Shown here piece by piece: positions 7,638 to 17,504 of a stretch of 64,000 nt of DNA. The position numbers were made by a program, and so were the translations under genes. The notes under the pieces were generated by a model. It saw only the letters and a list, made by a program, of their open reading frames with translations. It had not been told where the DNA came from and did no database searches. The first letter of the stretch is position 1; the number at the start of each line of letters is the position of its first letter. Source of the stretch: CADCVW01 sp964251385 (GTDB lineage: Bacteria; Pseudomonadota; Alphaproteobacteria; Sphingomonadales; Sphingomonadaceae); NCBI GenBank assembly GCA_964251385.1, contig CAXUJK010000001.1:930001-994000 (forward strand), read 5' to 3'.

Positions 7638-7976
7638 GTGAAGAAGGTCGAGGCCATCATCAAGCCGTTCAAGCTGGACGACGTGACCGACGCGCTGCAC
7701 GGCGTCGGAGTCAGCGGCATCACCGTTACCGAAGTCAAGGGGTTCGGTCGCCAGAAGGGCCACACCGAGCTCTACCGCGGCGCCGAGTACGTCGTCGACT
7801 TCCTCCCAAAGGTCAAAGTCGAGGTCATTGTCGAGGACGATCAGGCCGACCGCGTGGTCGAGGCGATCGCGGCCGCCGCCAACACGGGCCGCATCGGCGA
7901 CGGCAAGATCTTCACGTACGCGGTGGAATCCGCGTTGCGCATCAGAACGGGCGATCGCGGCAGCGACGCAATCTAA
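7638..7976 (+). CDS. glnB: Nitrogen regulatory protein P-II
   Basis: A 112-residue PII signalling protein, the standard length. It starts with GTG at 7638, giving MKKVEAIIKPFKLDDVTDAL. The T-loop holds Tyr51 in GAEYVVDF, the usual uridylylation site, and the B- and C-loop signatures TGRIGDGKIF and the C-terminal SALRIRTGDRG are intact. PII senses 2-oxoglutarate and ATP/ADP and controls glutamine synthetase adenylylation and the NtrBC system. It is ten bases upstream of glnA, and the glnB-glnA operon order is typical of alphaproteobacteria. Confidence 0.97.
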   Translation: MKKVEAIIKPFKLDDVTDALHGVGVSGITVTEVKGFGRQKGHTELYRGAEYVVDFLPKVKVEVIVEDDQADRVVEAIAAAANTGRIGDGKIFTYAVESALRIRTGDRGSDAI

Positions 7977-7986
7977 GGGGGCTACC

Positions 7987-9399
7987 ATGGCGAACGACGC
8001 ATCCACGATTTTGACCCGCATCAAGGACGAGGAGATCGAGTGGGTCGACCTCCGCTTCACCGATCCGAAGGGCCGCTGGCACCACATGACGATGGTCGCT
8101 TCCGTCATGGACGAGGACCAGCTGACCGACGGCATCATGTTCGACGGATCGTCGATCGACGGTTGGAAGGCGATCAACGAATCCGACATGATCCTGCAGC
8201 CGGACTTGGGCGCGACCTATGTCGACCCCTTTTCCGCCACCCCGATGCTCGTGATCTTCTGCACCGTCGTCGATCCAGGCTCGGGCGAACTCTACAACCG
8301 CGACCCGCGCGCGATCGCAACCCGCGCCGAAGCGTACCTCAAGCAGACGGGCATCGGCGACACGTGCTTCATCGGTCCCGAAGCCGAATTCTTCATGTTC
8401 GACGACGTGCGATTCGAGGACGGCTACGACCGCTCCTACTTCAAGATCGACGACGTCGAGATGCCGACCAACTCGGGCCGCGAATACGAGGCCGGCAACA
8501 TGGGCCACCGCCCGCGCAAGAAGGGGGGATACGTTCCCGTCGCCCCGACCGACAGCTGCGTCGACATCCGCGCGGAGATGGTGTCGACCATGATCGAAAT
8601 GGGTTTGCCCATGGACAAGCACCACCACGAAGTCGCCCCCGGCCAGCACGAACTCGGCATGACGTTCGGCACGCTCGTCGAAACCGCGGACCGCATGCAG
8701 GTCTACAAATACGTCGTCCAGCAGGTCGCGCACGCATACGGCAAGACCGCGACGTTCATGCCCAAGCCGATCGGCAAGGACAACGGCTCCGGCATGCACA
8801 CGCATCTGTCCATATGGAAGGACGGCAAGCCGCTGTTCGCGGGCAATAGCTACGCCGGCCTGTCGGAGACCGCGATCTTCTTCATCGGCGGCATCATCAA
8901 GCACGCCAAGGCCTTGAACGCGTTCACCAACCCGTCGACCAACAGCTACAAGAGGCTCGTCCCCGGCTACGAAGCGCCCGTGCTGCTGGCGTATTCGTCC
9001 CGAAATCGCTCCGCCTCGTGCCGCATTCCGTACGGCACGGGCGAAAAGGCCAAGCGCGTCGAAGTTCGCTTCCCCGACCCCCTCGCGAACCCGTATTTGG
9101 CCTACGCTGCGCTGATGATGGCCGGTCTCGACGGCATCCAGAACCGAATCCACCCGGGCGAACCGATGGACAAGAACCTGTACGACCTGCCGCCACAGGA
9201 GCTGAAGGACATCCCGACCGTCTGCGGCTCGCTCCGCGAAGCTTTGGAAGAACTCAAGAAGGACCAAGCTTTCCTGCTACGCGGCGACGTGTTTTCCGAA
9301 GACCAGATCGACAGCTACATCGAGCTCAAGATGGACGACCAGATCCGCTTGGACATGACGCCAAGCCCCGTCGAGTACGACATGTACTATTCGCACTAA
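7987..9399 (+). CDS. glnA: Glutamine synthetase type I
   Basis: A 470-residue GSI enzyme forming glutamine from glutamate, ammonia and ATP; it works as a dodecamer. Visible signatures include FDGSSIDGWKAINESD (N-terminal), GPEAEFFMFD (metal-binding glutamate), HHEVAPGQHE, FMPKPIGKDNGSGMHTHLS (the ATP/glutamate loop) and NPSTNSYKRLVPG(Y). Tyr399 in KNLYDLPPQE is the adenylylation target, so activity is likely controlled by GlnE via the neighbouring PII protein. The GGCTACC stretch precedes the ATG. The stop overlaps that of the convergent permease gene by three bases. Confidence 0.98.
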   Translation: MANDASTILTRIKDEEIEWVDLRFTDPKGRWHHMTMVASVMDEDQLTDGIMFDGSSIDGWKAINESDMILQPDLGATYVDPFSATPMLVIFCTVVDPGSGELYNRDPRAIATRAEAYLKQTGIGDTCFIGPEAEFFMFDDVRFEDGYDRSYFKIDDVEMPTNSGREYEAGNMGHRPRKKGGYVPVAPTDSCVDIRAEMVSTMIEMGLPMDKHHHEVAPGQHELGMTFGTLVETADRMQVYKYVVQQVAHAYGKTATFMPKPIGKDNGSGMHTHLSIWKDGKPLFAGNSYAGLSETAIFFIGGIIKHAKALNAFTNPSTNSYKRLVPGYEAPVLLAYSSRNRSASCRIPYGTGEKAKRVEVRFPDPLANPYLAYAALMMAGLDGIQNRIHPGEPMDKNLYDLPPQELKDIPTVCGSLREALEELKKDQAFLLRGDVFSEDQIDSYIELKMDDQIRLDMTPSPVEYDMYYSH

Positions 9400-10796
9400 A
9401 CGCGGGCGGGCGTGCGGCGGCTTCCGTAAAGCAGGTAGACGCCTAGCCCCACCACGTTCCAGGTCACAAAGTACAACTGCGTCAACGCGGGCAGACTGTA
9501 GAATAGATATAGGCACCCGCCGATCGCGAACAGGCCGACCGGCCACGCCGCGGGCGTACGGAACCTGCGCTCCATGTCGGGCGCACGGACGCGCATGACG
9601 AGCATCGACACGGACACCGCGACGAACGCGGCGAGCGTGCCCGCATTGGCAAGCGCGGCGATCTCGTCCAAGGGCACGAGCCCGGCGAGTATCGCGACAA
9701 GCATGGCGGTCAGCGCGGTGATTCGGACGGGCGTGCCGCGTGCGCTCACCTTTGCCAGTGCCTGCGGAAGCAGTCCGTCACGCGCCATGACGAAGAAGAT
9801 GCGGCTCTGGCCGTAGAGGAACGCGAGCAGCACCGTCGGCAACGCAATCACCGCTGAAATGCCGAGGAAGCGCGCCGCGCCCGGCTGCCCCAGTTCGCGC
9901 AGGATCAACGCCAGCGGTTCGGGACTGTTTGCCGACCGCGCGAACGGCAGCGCGCCGACCGCCGCGACCGCGACCGTCATGTAGATGACGACGCACAGCA
10001 GCATCGATCCGACGATCCCGATCGCGAGGTCCCGGCCCGGGTTCTTCGTCTCCTCCGCCGCGGTCGCGATCGCGTCGAAGCCGTAGAAGGCGAAGAAGAT
10101 GATCGCGGCCGCCGCCATGACCCCGCGTTCGACGCCATCGGGGCCGACGCTCTTGGAGAAGCCGTACGGGCTGAACGGCGCGAAGTTCGCCGCGTCGAAG
10201 TATGGCAACGCGACCGCGACGAACACGACCAGCGCGACGATCTTTACCAGCACGAGCACGGCATTAAGCGTCGCGCCTTCCTTGGTGCCGAGCATCAGCA
10301 CGCCCGCGACTACGGCGATGATGACGATTGCTGGTAGGTTGATCACCCCACCTAAGGAGGGAGCTTGCGTCAGGCCTTCCGGAAACCCCGTCCACGCCTG
10401 CAGCAGCGGGGCTGCATAGCCTGACCAACCCACCGCGACCGCGCTCACCACCAGGCTGTATTCGAGGATCAGGCTCCACCCGACGACCCACGCGATCAGC
10501 TCGCCCAGCACGACGTAGCTGTACGTGTACGCCGACCCCGACGCCGGGATCATCGTCGCCATCTCGGCGTAGGCGAGCGCCGCGCACGCGCAGATCAGCC
10601 CCGCGATCGCGAACGACAGGATGACCGCCGGCCCCGCCTTGCCTGCCCCAACCCCGATCAGCGTCAGGATGCCCGTGCCCACGATCGCGCCGACACCCAG
10701 CGCGACCAGATGCGGCCAGGACAAGGTCGGGGTCAGCCGGTGCTCGGGCCGCATGTCGGCGGCGGCGGTGATCGACTTCTTCGTGTTCCAGCTCAT
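9396..10796 (-). CDS. APC-superfamily amino acid permease
   Basis: A 466-residue inner-membrane transporter with about 12 hydrophobic segments. The N-terminal HLVALGVGAIVGTGILTLIG is the substrate-binding first helix of APC permeases (GAIVGTGIF-type motif), and YAEMATMIPASGSAYTYSYV and FFAFYGFDAIATAAEETKNP are typical of the cationic amino acid transporter (CAT) subgroup. Substrate is unknown. The ATG at 10796 has AGGTG upstream; a GTG at 10805 is an alternative. Its position next to glnA may reflect nitrogen metabolism, but the genes are convergent. Confidence 0.9.
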   Translation of the reverse strand: MSWNTKKSITAAADMRPEHRLTPTLSWPHLVALGVGAIVGTGILTLIGVGAGKAGPAVILSFAIAGLICACAALAYAEMATMIPASGSAYTYSYVVLGELIAWVVGWSLILEYSLVVSAVAVGWSGYAAPLLQAWTGFPEGLTQAPSLGGVINLPAIVIIAVVAGVLMLGTKEGATLNAVLVLVKIVALVVFVAVALPYFDAANFAPFSPYGFSKSVGPDGVERGVMAAAAIIFFAFYGFDAIATAAEETKNPGRDLAIGIVGSMLLCVVIYMTVAVAAVGALPFARSANSPEPLALILRELGQPGAARFLGISAVIALPTVLLAFLYGQSRIFFVMARDGLLPQALAKVSARGTPVRITALTAMLVAILAGLVPLDEIAALANAGTLAAFVAVSVSMLVMRVRAPDMERRFRTPAAWPVGLFAIGGCLYLFYSLPALTQLYFVTWNVVGLGVYLLYGSRRTPARV

Positions 10797-10826
10797 GCGA
10801 CGCACCTAAACACAGCCTGCGGGGCG

Positions 10827-13800
10827 TTAGTAGTCCTTGGACACCCGGACGTTGACGCCCGCGCGCCCCAGCGTCGAGATCGACGACAGGATCGAGAGGA
10901 ACTGCGAAATCTGGTACTCGACCCGCGTCGCCGAGTATCCGGCCGCGTCGCTCACGACTTCGACATACACTTTCCGAGTGATGTACTTGCCGGCCGCGAG
11001 CGCGGTGCGCTGTCCGGTCGTCACGTCCCCCGGCACGAAGCGCAACCGATCCAAGCCGATGGCGCGTCGCAGCGCGTTGATCGGATTCAGACCCCCGTCG
11101 CCGCTATTAAGCGCCGCCACGGACGCCGCGAGCTGCAGCGCCTCAGGCGCGGACAGGTTGACGATCGAGGTGCCGAACAGGAGCCGCGACAACAACTCCT
11201 CCTGCGGCAGCGCGGGTACGGAGGTAAACGCGATTTCGGGCTTGGTCCCCGTCCCCGTCACCCGCACCTGCGCGGTCAGCCCTTGCAAACGCGACTCGGC
11301 AAGGATGTCGAGCACCGGATCGGGTGGCGACTGGTTGGTGAAGCGGATCACGCCGCGCGCGATGTCGAACCGCTTGCCCGCGAACTCGTAGCCCCCGCGC
11401 ACGAAGTCGGCGCGCCCGCGAATGCGGAATGCGTCGACGGGGCCGTTGACGTTGATGTCCACCCCCCACTCGCTGTCGAGCCCCAGCCCCGTGACCGCGA
11501 GCCGGTTGGGGCCGGCGATGTCGATGTCGAGTTTCCACGGCAAAGGCGGCTTGCCCGCGAGGACGATGTCGGCGGCGGGTTTGCCGATCTCACGGACATC
11601 GAGACGCGGGATCGCGGTCACCGCGGCCGCGCGCCCGAGCTGGAAGCGTCCGCGATCGAGCTTGAGTTTGCCCGCGATCGTGCCCCCCAAGCCGTCCGAG
11701 CGGATCGTCAGCGGTCCCGTGACCGATCCCGAAATGTCGTCGCGGTCGAGCAGCCGCGCTCGCGTCGCCTGCACCGACAAATCGATGCCGAAGCCGTTGG
11801 CCGCGGCGAGGTCGAAGGTGCCGCTTCCCGTCACGGTCCCATTGCCCGGCGTTTTCCCCGAAAAGCTTTCGAGGATCAGCCGCGATCCGCCGAAGCGCCC
11901 GTTCATCGCCAGGTTGGTGATGACCGTGCCCGTGATCGGGCTTTCCAGCCGCGCCGCCTGTGTGCGCACCGCGCCCGTGATCTGCGGATTTCCGAGCGTT
12001 CCGCGCGCATCCGCGCCGATCTGTATAGGTCCGGACAGGTCAATGAACTCGATGCCCGTCAGTCGCCACAGCGTGTCCACCGTGCCCGCATAGCGGATCT
12101 GCGCGAGCATCGGCGCGCGCATCAGGCGTTCGGTGATCGACCCCGTCGTGCCCAGCGGCGCGAGCCGGGCTTGCGCGCGCCCGATCACCTTGCCGTCGCT
12201 GACCGCGACCGCGCGCATTCCGGCCGCACGGCCGTTCAGCGCGGCCGCGATACCGACGTCGATCGGCTTGGACGACAGGACCAGACCCGTGCGCGTCAGC
12301 CCGCGGATGCGGAGGTCGGCGCGACCCGTGGGCTGACCCGACCCCCGCGCCTCGGCGTAGCGCAGCGTTCCGGACGCGATGCCGCCAAGCCCGAGATTGG
12401 GCCGGAAGATGTCGAGCACGTTCAGCCGCATGTTGCGCAACCGCGCGTCGAACTCGGTCCGGTCCGCGCCGAAAAGCCCAGCGATCGTCGCGCCGCCGCC
12501 GTTGAACGTCAGCGTCGTGGGCGCGAGCCGCCAGCCGCCTTCCGCGCGCGTCAGCAGCGCGGGGCTGGTCAGCACGACCGCGCGTCCGCCGACGGTGCCG
12601 CGGCCCGTGAGGCGGATCGTGTTCGGCGTGATGTCCGCGACCGTCTGGACCTGGAAGGCCTGGCCTTGTTGCCCCGCGAAGGTCGCACGGACCTGCCCCG
12701 TGCCGCCCCGCATGCGCGCGTTCGCGGTCAGGTTGTCGATGCGCAATCCCCCGCGCTGCAGGCCCTGCGCCGTCACCGTGCCTTCGACCGACAGCGCGCC
12801 GGGGTTGAGCAGAACGACGCCGTCGAGCCGCCCCGACGCGATACTGATAGGCGGCGGCCCCGGATAGCGCGCGTTGTTGGCGACGACGTGCGCCTCGATC
12901 CGCTGCACGCCGTTCTGCGGACGGAACAGAAGCTCGCCGTTCAAGCCGCCACCCGTCAGCGCGAGACGTCCGGTAAAACCGCCCGTCCCCGTGCGCAGCA
13001 CGCCGCTCATGCGCGTGCCGCCGACATCGAGCCGCGCGATCTGGAACGTCGTCGCGCCGCCCGGCGGCAGGAGGATGTTGCCGACGCTGCTGAACGGCCC
13101 GAGCGTCGACAGACCTGACGCGGTGTACGCGAAGCCGCTCGCATTGGGCACGAGGCTCAATCGGACGTCGCGCAGGCCCGCCGCATCGTTGGGCCGCGCA
13201 AGGCGCAGATCGACGCGGGGGCGGCTGATCGGACCGTCGAGGCGGATGCCGAACGGGCCGTATTCGGCCTGGCGTCCCGAACCTTCGAAGAAGAACGTGC
13301 CGTCGGTGCGGCGGAACCCGTTGCCCGTCACGCGCAATTTGGGCGCGATCAGGCGCAGGTTGGTGAAGCGCACCACCCCGTCGGCGCCGCGAGAAAAATT
13401 CGTCTCGATGCGGGGTAGCCCGCCCGCCAGGTTGCGGAAGAACGCGTTGTCAAGCCTGCGCACCTGCGCGCGTCCGACACCGACCAGTCGCGGTCGCCCG
13501 TCGGCGCCTCGGACGATCTTCACCTCGCTCGATACGTCGACGATCCCGAGCCCGGGAACGAGATATCGGCCGATCGATCCGGACAGCGCGATGTCGTAGC
13601 GCCCCGTGGGAATATCGAAGAGCAGCGTAACGCGGCCCTTCAGCTTGTCGGACGTCAGGACAAGATTCTGTCCTGTTATCGCCTGAGAAGTGACGTTCAG
13701 AACGCCTTGTATCGTCAGGTTTTGCAGCAGCCCGCCGGCCTCGGCCCCAACGCCGGTTACGCGCCGTGCCTGGAACTTGATGGGAACTCTGATCGGCTGC

Positions 13801-15023
13801 GGCGACAGCTGTCCGCGCCCTTCGATGCGCACGTCCTCCAGCCCCGTCGTATCGATCTGCGCACGCGGCGTCGTGACGCGATACGCGAAGCGCGCGCGGG
13901 CGAACGCGCCGTCGAGCAGCATCGTCATGCGCAGCTTGTCGGCGCGCAGCGCGGGCAGCAGCACCTTGGGGTCGAGCACGTCGACCGCGACCGCGACCCG
14001 CCGGAACGTGCTTCCCGCCAGATCGACGCCGCCCCGCGCCTCGGCCCTCAGCGCCGCCGAACGCAGCGACATGCGGCCGTCGAACACGCGGCGCACGAAC
14101 GTGCCGTTCGCGTTGATCGCGATACGCGGCGCGGCCAGCGCGGCGGCGCGGCCCGACAGCAAGGGCTCCGGCGAGACAAGCCCGTCAACCTGATAGCGCC
14201 CGCTCTTCGCACGCAGATTGAGGTTCGCGACCCGGCGGCCGGACAGGTCGAGCAGCCCCGTGCCGCGCCAATCAGTCCATAGGCCGTCGCCCTTGACCTG
14301 CAACTGGAACGGCCGGTTCGTGCCCACGATGGCGCCCGCAACTCCGCCCGCGGGCGCGACGACGCGCGCGTCGATATCGAAGCGGTTGGCGTCCGGCTCC
14401 GCATCGAGCCGCAAGATCATCGTGTCGCCGCCGTCCGCGATCAGCGCCTTGAGGTCCACGAGCGCACGGCCGCTGCGAAGGTCCGCGCTGCCCGCGACGC
14501 GCCCGGCTCGTGGTCGCCCGGTTACCGCCGCGCCGATGGCGAGACGACGGACGTCGAGCCGTCCGATGTGGAGATCGATGTCCGGCAGGATCGGACCCTT
14601 GACCTCGCTAGGGCGGAACCTCGGCAGCCGCACGAGCGTGACCAGGCCGGCATCGAGCCGATCGATCCAGATCTCCTCGTACAGATAGGCCGTCGGATTC
14701 CAGTCGAGCTCCACCACCGGCGATGACAGGAATAGCCCGCGATCATCGTACAAGCGCAGGTCGCGCAACTTGGCCGCGCCGAAGATCGAACCTTCGATGC
14801 GCCCGATCCGGATTTTCAGACCGTTCTTGAGCGCAAGCCCGGCGATGCGATCGACGATCAGCCGGTGCCCGGCCCCGCTATCGATGAACAGGATCGCGCC
14901 GCCGACCAGCAACGCCAGCGCGACTAGAACGCCGAGCACCCATCGCAGCAAACGGTTGCCCCATGGCCGCGGCTGCGGCGCAGAAGTCGGCACGTCGGCG
15001 ACGATCGGCGTCTGTGCGTTCAT
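10827..15023 (-). CDS. tamB: TamB, translocation and assembly module inner-membrane component
   Basis: A 1398-residue protein. A single N-terminal membrane helix near residue 25-50 is followed by about 1,000 residues of low-complexity beta-rich sequence and a C-terminal TamB/DUF490 domain (last 350 residues or so, with LVKGGYEFAGKRFDIARG-like text, ILAESRLQGLTAQVRVTGT, and LPQEELLSRLLFGTS). TamB spans the periplasm as a beta-taco that acts with TamA in outer-membrane protein assembly and phospholipid transport. It follows tamA by 34 bases, so the two are one operon. The start is in a duplicated 17-bp segment (see repeat at 15021-15054). Length is typical for sphingomonads. Confidence 0.93.
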   Translation of the reverse strand: MNAQTPIVADVPTSAPQPRPWGNRLLRWVLGVLVALALLVGGAILFIDSGAGHRLIVDRIAGLALKNGLKIRIGRIEGSIFGAAKLRDLRLYDDRGLFLSSPVVELDWNPTAYLYEEIWIDRLDAGLVTLVRLPRFRPSEVKGPILPDIDLHIGRLDVRRLAIGAAVTGRPRAGRVAGSADLRSGRALVDLKALIADGGDTMILRLDAEPDANRFDIDARVVAPAGGVAGAIVGTNRPFQLQVKGDGLWTDWRGTGLLDLSGRRVANLNLRAKSGRYQVDGLVSPEPLLSGRAAALAAPRIAINANGTFVRRVFDGRMSLRSAALRAEARGGVDLAGSTFRRVAVAVDVLDPKVLLPALRADKLRMTMLLDGAFARARFAYRVTTPRAQIDTTGLEDVRIEGRGQLSPQPIRVPIKFQARRVTGVGAEAGGLLQNLTIQGVLNVTSQAITGQNLVLTSDKLKGRVTLLFDIPTGRYDIALSGSIGRYLVPGLGIVDVSSEVKIVRGADGRPRLVGVGRAQVRRLDNAFFRNLAGGLPRIETNFSRGADGVVRFTNLRLIAPKLRVTGNGFRRTDGTFFFEGSGRQAEYGPFGIRLDGPISRPRVDLRLARPNDAAGLRDVRLSLVPNASGFAYTASGLSTLGPFSSVGNILLPPGGATTFQIARLDVGGTRMSGVLRTGTGGFTGRLALTGGGLNGELLFRPQNGVQRIEAHVVANNARYPGPPPISIASGRLDGVVLLNPGALSVEGTVTAQGLQRGGLRIDNLTANARMRGGTGQVRATFAGQQGQAFQVQTVADITPNTIRLTGRGTVGGRAVVLTSPALLTRAEGGWRLAPTTLTFNGGGATIAGLFGADRTEFDARLRNMRLNVLDIFRPNLGLGGIASGTLRYAEARGSGQPTGRADLRIRGLTRTGLVLSSKPIDVGIAAALNGRAAGMRAVAVSDGKVIGRAQARLAPLGTTGSITERLMRAPMLAQIRYAGTVDTLWRLTGIEFIDLSGPIQIGADARGTLGNPQITGAVRTQAARLESPITGTVITNLAMNGRFGGSRLILESFSGKTPGNGTVTGSGTFDLAAANGFGIDLSVQATRARLLDRDDISGSVTGPLTIRSDGLGGTIAGKLKLDRGRFQLGRAAAVTAIPRLDVREIGKPAADIVLAGKPPLPWKLDIDIAGPNRLAVTGLGLDSEWGVDINVNGPVDAFRIRGRADFVRGGYEFAGKRFDIARGVIRFTNQSPPDPVLDILAESRLQGLTAQVRVTGTGTKPEIAFTSVPALPQEELLSRLLFGTSIVNLSAPEALQLAASVAALNSGDGGLNPINALRRAIGLDRLRFVPGDVTTGQRTALAAGKYITRKVYVEVVSDAAGYSATRVEYQISQFLSILSSISTLGRAGVNVRVSKDY

Positions 15024-15054
15024 GTCAGAAGGCTTGGCATGTCAGAAGGCCTGG
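15021..15054. repeat. 17-bp tandem duplication at the tamB start
   Basis: Two adjacent 17-base units (15021-15037 and 15038-15054) differ at one base. Each, read on the minus strand, holds CCTTCTGACATG. The downstream ATG starts tamB. The upstream ATG (15040) opens a six-codon frame whose TGA overlaps the tamB ATG as ATGA. Confidence 0.9.
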
Positions 15055-15057
15055 CAC

Positions 15058-17127
15058 CTAAAACGCCTGACCCAACGACACGTACACGGCGACGATGCTG
15101 TCGCCTTTTCGCGGGTTGAGGGGCGTGCCGACATCGATGCGGATTGGACCGAAATTGCTGTAGTAACGCAAGCCCACGCCTGCGCCGACGCGCAGGTCGC
15201 CGATGCGCGGGTAGAGCGTCGTCGAGATCGTCCCCGCGTCGACGAACGGCACGACCCCGAAATTTCCGCCGAAATACGGGAGCCTGATCCGGCCTTCGAT
15301 GCTGAATTCGGCGAGGCTGCGGCCACCGATCGGATCGTTGTCCGCGTCTAGCGGCCCGATCCGCTGATACCCGTAGCCGCGCACCGACCCGCCACCGCCC
15401 GCGTAGAAGCGGCGCGACGGCGCGATGCGGTCGCGGCTCGCGCCCGCGATGCTGCCGATGCGCGCGCGGCTGGCGAGCACGACCTTTTCGCCGAACGGGA
15501 AGTACACCGACCCGTCGATCTGCGTCCGCGCATATCCGAATACGCTATTTTGGAAACTCGCTTCGGGGCTCAGCCGGCCCGACAGGCGGAACCCGCGCTT
15601 GGGGTCGAGCAGGTCGTCCGACCCGTCATAGCCCAGCGCCAGCGGAATCGCGCCGATGAAGAAGGTGCGCCGCCGGCTCTGGTTGGTGGCCAGGATCGTG
15701 TCGCGCTCGTCGGACGCGATCAGCTCCGCGCCGACGCTGTACGTCCACTTCTTCTGGAAGATGATGTTGGACTGCCGCTCAAGTCCGGCGGCGACCGTGA
15801 AAGTCTTGGCGCGGAACGCGTCGCGGTCGAGGTTGCTGGCGGCGATCTGCGCGGTCAGCACCTGGTCGCGCCTGCGGAAATTGTTCCGGCGCAGCGATAC
15901 GGACGCCAGCTGCTCCTGCGTTCCCACGACACCGCGCACGGTCAGCGCGCCTTCGGGGTTCCAGAAGTTGCGGTGCTGCCAGCTGCCTTCCAGGCGGATG
16001 CCCTCGCCCGTCCCGTACCCGGCCTCGGCCGACACCGTGCGTAAGGGGGCGGAGGTCAGCGCGACGTTGATGTCGACCAGTTCGGGGTCGGCGGTGGCGG
16101 TCGGCGTGATCTCGGCGGTGGCGATCAGGCCGGTGGCGATCAGCGCGCGGCGCAGATCGTCGACCAGCGGCTGGTTGTAGATCTCGCCGCGATCGAAACG
16201 CGCGATGATGCCGATGTGGCTGGGCGGAAACGGCGGAGATCCGGTCACGACGATGCGGCCGAACCGGCGCAGCCCGCCCGGATCGACGGGCTGAGTGAGG
16301 TTCGCCGCGTCGGCCGCATGGTCGATCACGATGTCGCGCTCGCCGAGCTTTGCAAAGGGGTAGCCGCGCTTCCCGAATTCCAGCCGCAGCGCGATGTCCG
16401 CGTCGATGACACGCTGCGCGATCACCGGATCGGGAACGTTGACGTCGAAAGCGCGGCGCAACGGATCGACGTTGGCACCCGCGGCTTCGAGCCCGGGGAG
16501 CGACACCTCCGCGAACTTGTACTGCGCCCCCGGCGTGACGCCCAGCACGACGCGCAGGCGGTTAGGCGGCACCGCGCCCGCGGGCGCATTCTCGATGCGC
16601 GTTGCGACGACCGGATCATAATATCCGTACGCCCGTAGCAGGTTTGTCAGGATCTCCGCGTCGCCCTTTGCGCGGCGGTCGAGTTGCGCGGCGTTGGCGG
16701 GATCGTCGTCACCCTTGTCGAGCGCGCTGTTGGCTGCGAACATGCGGGCCAGCTCGGCCGCCTCGGGAAGGTCGTCCAAACCCTCGACCGCAACCGAATA
16801 GCGAAGCTCGGCCGCGCTGTCGCTCGTCGTCGCCGCCTCCGCCTCCGTGACCGCGTCCGGGTCGACAGGCAGCGCTTCGGGATCGGCCGGTTCGGGCACG
16901 TCGAGGTCGGGCCACTCGAGCCCGAGATCGGACATGGGATCGAGCGGCGCCGTGGGATCGATCGCCATCGGATCGGTCGCCGGAGGATCGACGACCGGCG
17001 CCGCCTGCACTGTCGTAGGCGCGGCCTGCTCCTGCGCGCGCGCGGCGTAGGCGAAGAAGGCAGGGCTGAGGATCAGAACGGCGGTGGTTGCGGAAACAAC
17101 CCGGCGTCCCCGCGGGCCGGAATTCAT
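15058..17127 (-). CDS. tamA: TamA/BamA-family outer-membrane protein
   Basis: A 689-residue Omp85-family protein. An N-terminal signal sequence (hydrophobic to about residue 30, ending in YAARAQ) is followed by a Pro/Asp-rich linker (about 35-105), POTRA-type periplasmic domains (about 105-340) and a C-terminal beta-barrel. The barrel carries GGGGSVRGYGYQRIGPLD (the VRGY/F motif of Omp85 proteins) and ends VYVSLGQAF with the terminal phenylalanine typical of outer-membrane barrels. The acidic Pro/Asp linker, rich in DP and PVD units, is unusual compared with E. coli TamA (577 residues). First gene of the tamA-tamB operon. Confidence 0.93.
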   Translation of the reverse strand: MNSGPRGRRVVSATTAVLILSPAFFAYAARAQEQAAPTTVQAAPVVDPPATDPMAIDPTAPLDPMSDLGLEWPDLDVPEPADPEALPVDPDAVTEAEAATTSDSAAELRYSVAVEGLDDLPEAAELARMFAANSALDKGDDDPANAAQLDRRAKGDAEILTNLLRAYGYYDPVVATRIENAPAGAVPPNRLRVVLGVTPGAQYKFAEVSLPGLEAAGANVDPLRRAFDVNVPDPVIAQRVIDADIALRLEFGKRGYPFAKLGERDIVIDHAADAANLTQPVDPGGLRRFGRIVVTGSPPFPPSHIGIIARFDRGEIYNQPLVDDLRRALIATGLIATAEITPTATADPELVDINVALTSAPLRTVSAEAGYGTGEGIRLEGSWQHRNFWNPEGALTVRGVVGTQEQLASVSLRRNNFRRRDQVLTAQIAASNLDRDAFRAKTFTVAAGLERQSNIIFQKKWTYSVGAELIASDERDTILATNQSRRRTFFIGAIPLALGYDGSDDLLDPKRGFRLSGRLSPEASFQNSVFGYARTQIDGSVYFPFGEKVVLASRARIGSIAGASRDRIAPSRRFYAGGGGSVRGYGYQRIGPLDADNDPIGGRSLAEFSIEGRIRLPYFGGNFGVVPFVDAGTISTTLYPRIGDLRVGAGVGLRYYSNFGPIRIDVGTPLNPRKGDSIVAVYVSLGQAF

Positions 17128-17195
17128 GCGCGAAGCCTACACAAGCAATGGCATGCCGCCATCATGCAAAGACGTAAGCAGCCTTGCGTGGCTGT

Positions 17196-17405
17196 CTAAT
17201 GAACGGTGCCTGTGACATCTTCGTCACTCAACACGGCGATCGCGCGTTCGACCTGCCGCCAGTGGCAGAAGCGAGGGAGGTTGCCGGCCATGCGGCTGGC
17301 ATCGGCCCGCGCCGCCGCTTCGTGCGGCGCATGGCGACCGAACGAGCGGATCAGATCGGTCACGTCGTCGAGCGCGCGGCCGTTGTGGAGATAGAACTCG
17401 ATCAT
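17196..17405 (-). CDS. Small conserved sphingomonad protein of unknown function
   Basis: A 69-residue soluble protein: MIEFYLHNGRALDDVTDLIR at the start, then SFGRHAPHEAA, a FCHWRQVERAIAVL helix and a DEDVTGTVH end. I recall near-identical small proteins in Sphingomonas genomes but know of no function. Mixed helices, one His-Cys pair, no membrane segment. It stands alone on its strand between tamA and the small genes to the right, with about 70 bases to the tamA start. Confidence 0.7.
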   Translation of the reverse strand: MIEFYLHNGRALDDVTDLIRSFGRHAPHEAAARADASRMAGNLPRFCHWRQVERAIAVLSDEDVTGTVH

Positions 17406-17504
17406 GTCCCGTCTTAGCGCGCGCGCCTTGCGACTTCGCGTACGGCCGTCGTGACGGCAGCGTTAACTATGGCCTCCCGGACCGCGACGGCATAGTGCGT
17501 GGGG

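Noticed and set aside
10710..13118. An 802-codon plus-strand frame opposite tamB
   Set aside because: High-GC shadow: Arg/Ala/Gln-rich sequence with no fold, while the other strand holds a clear TamB.
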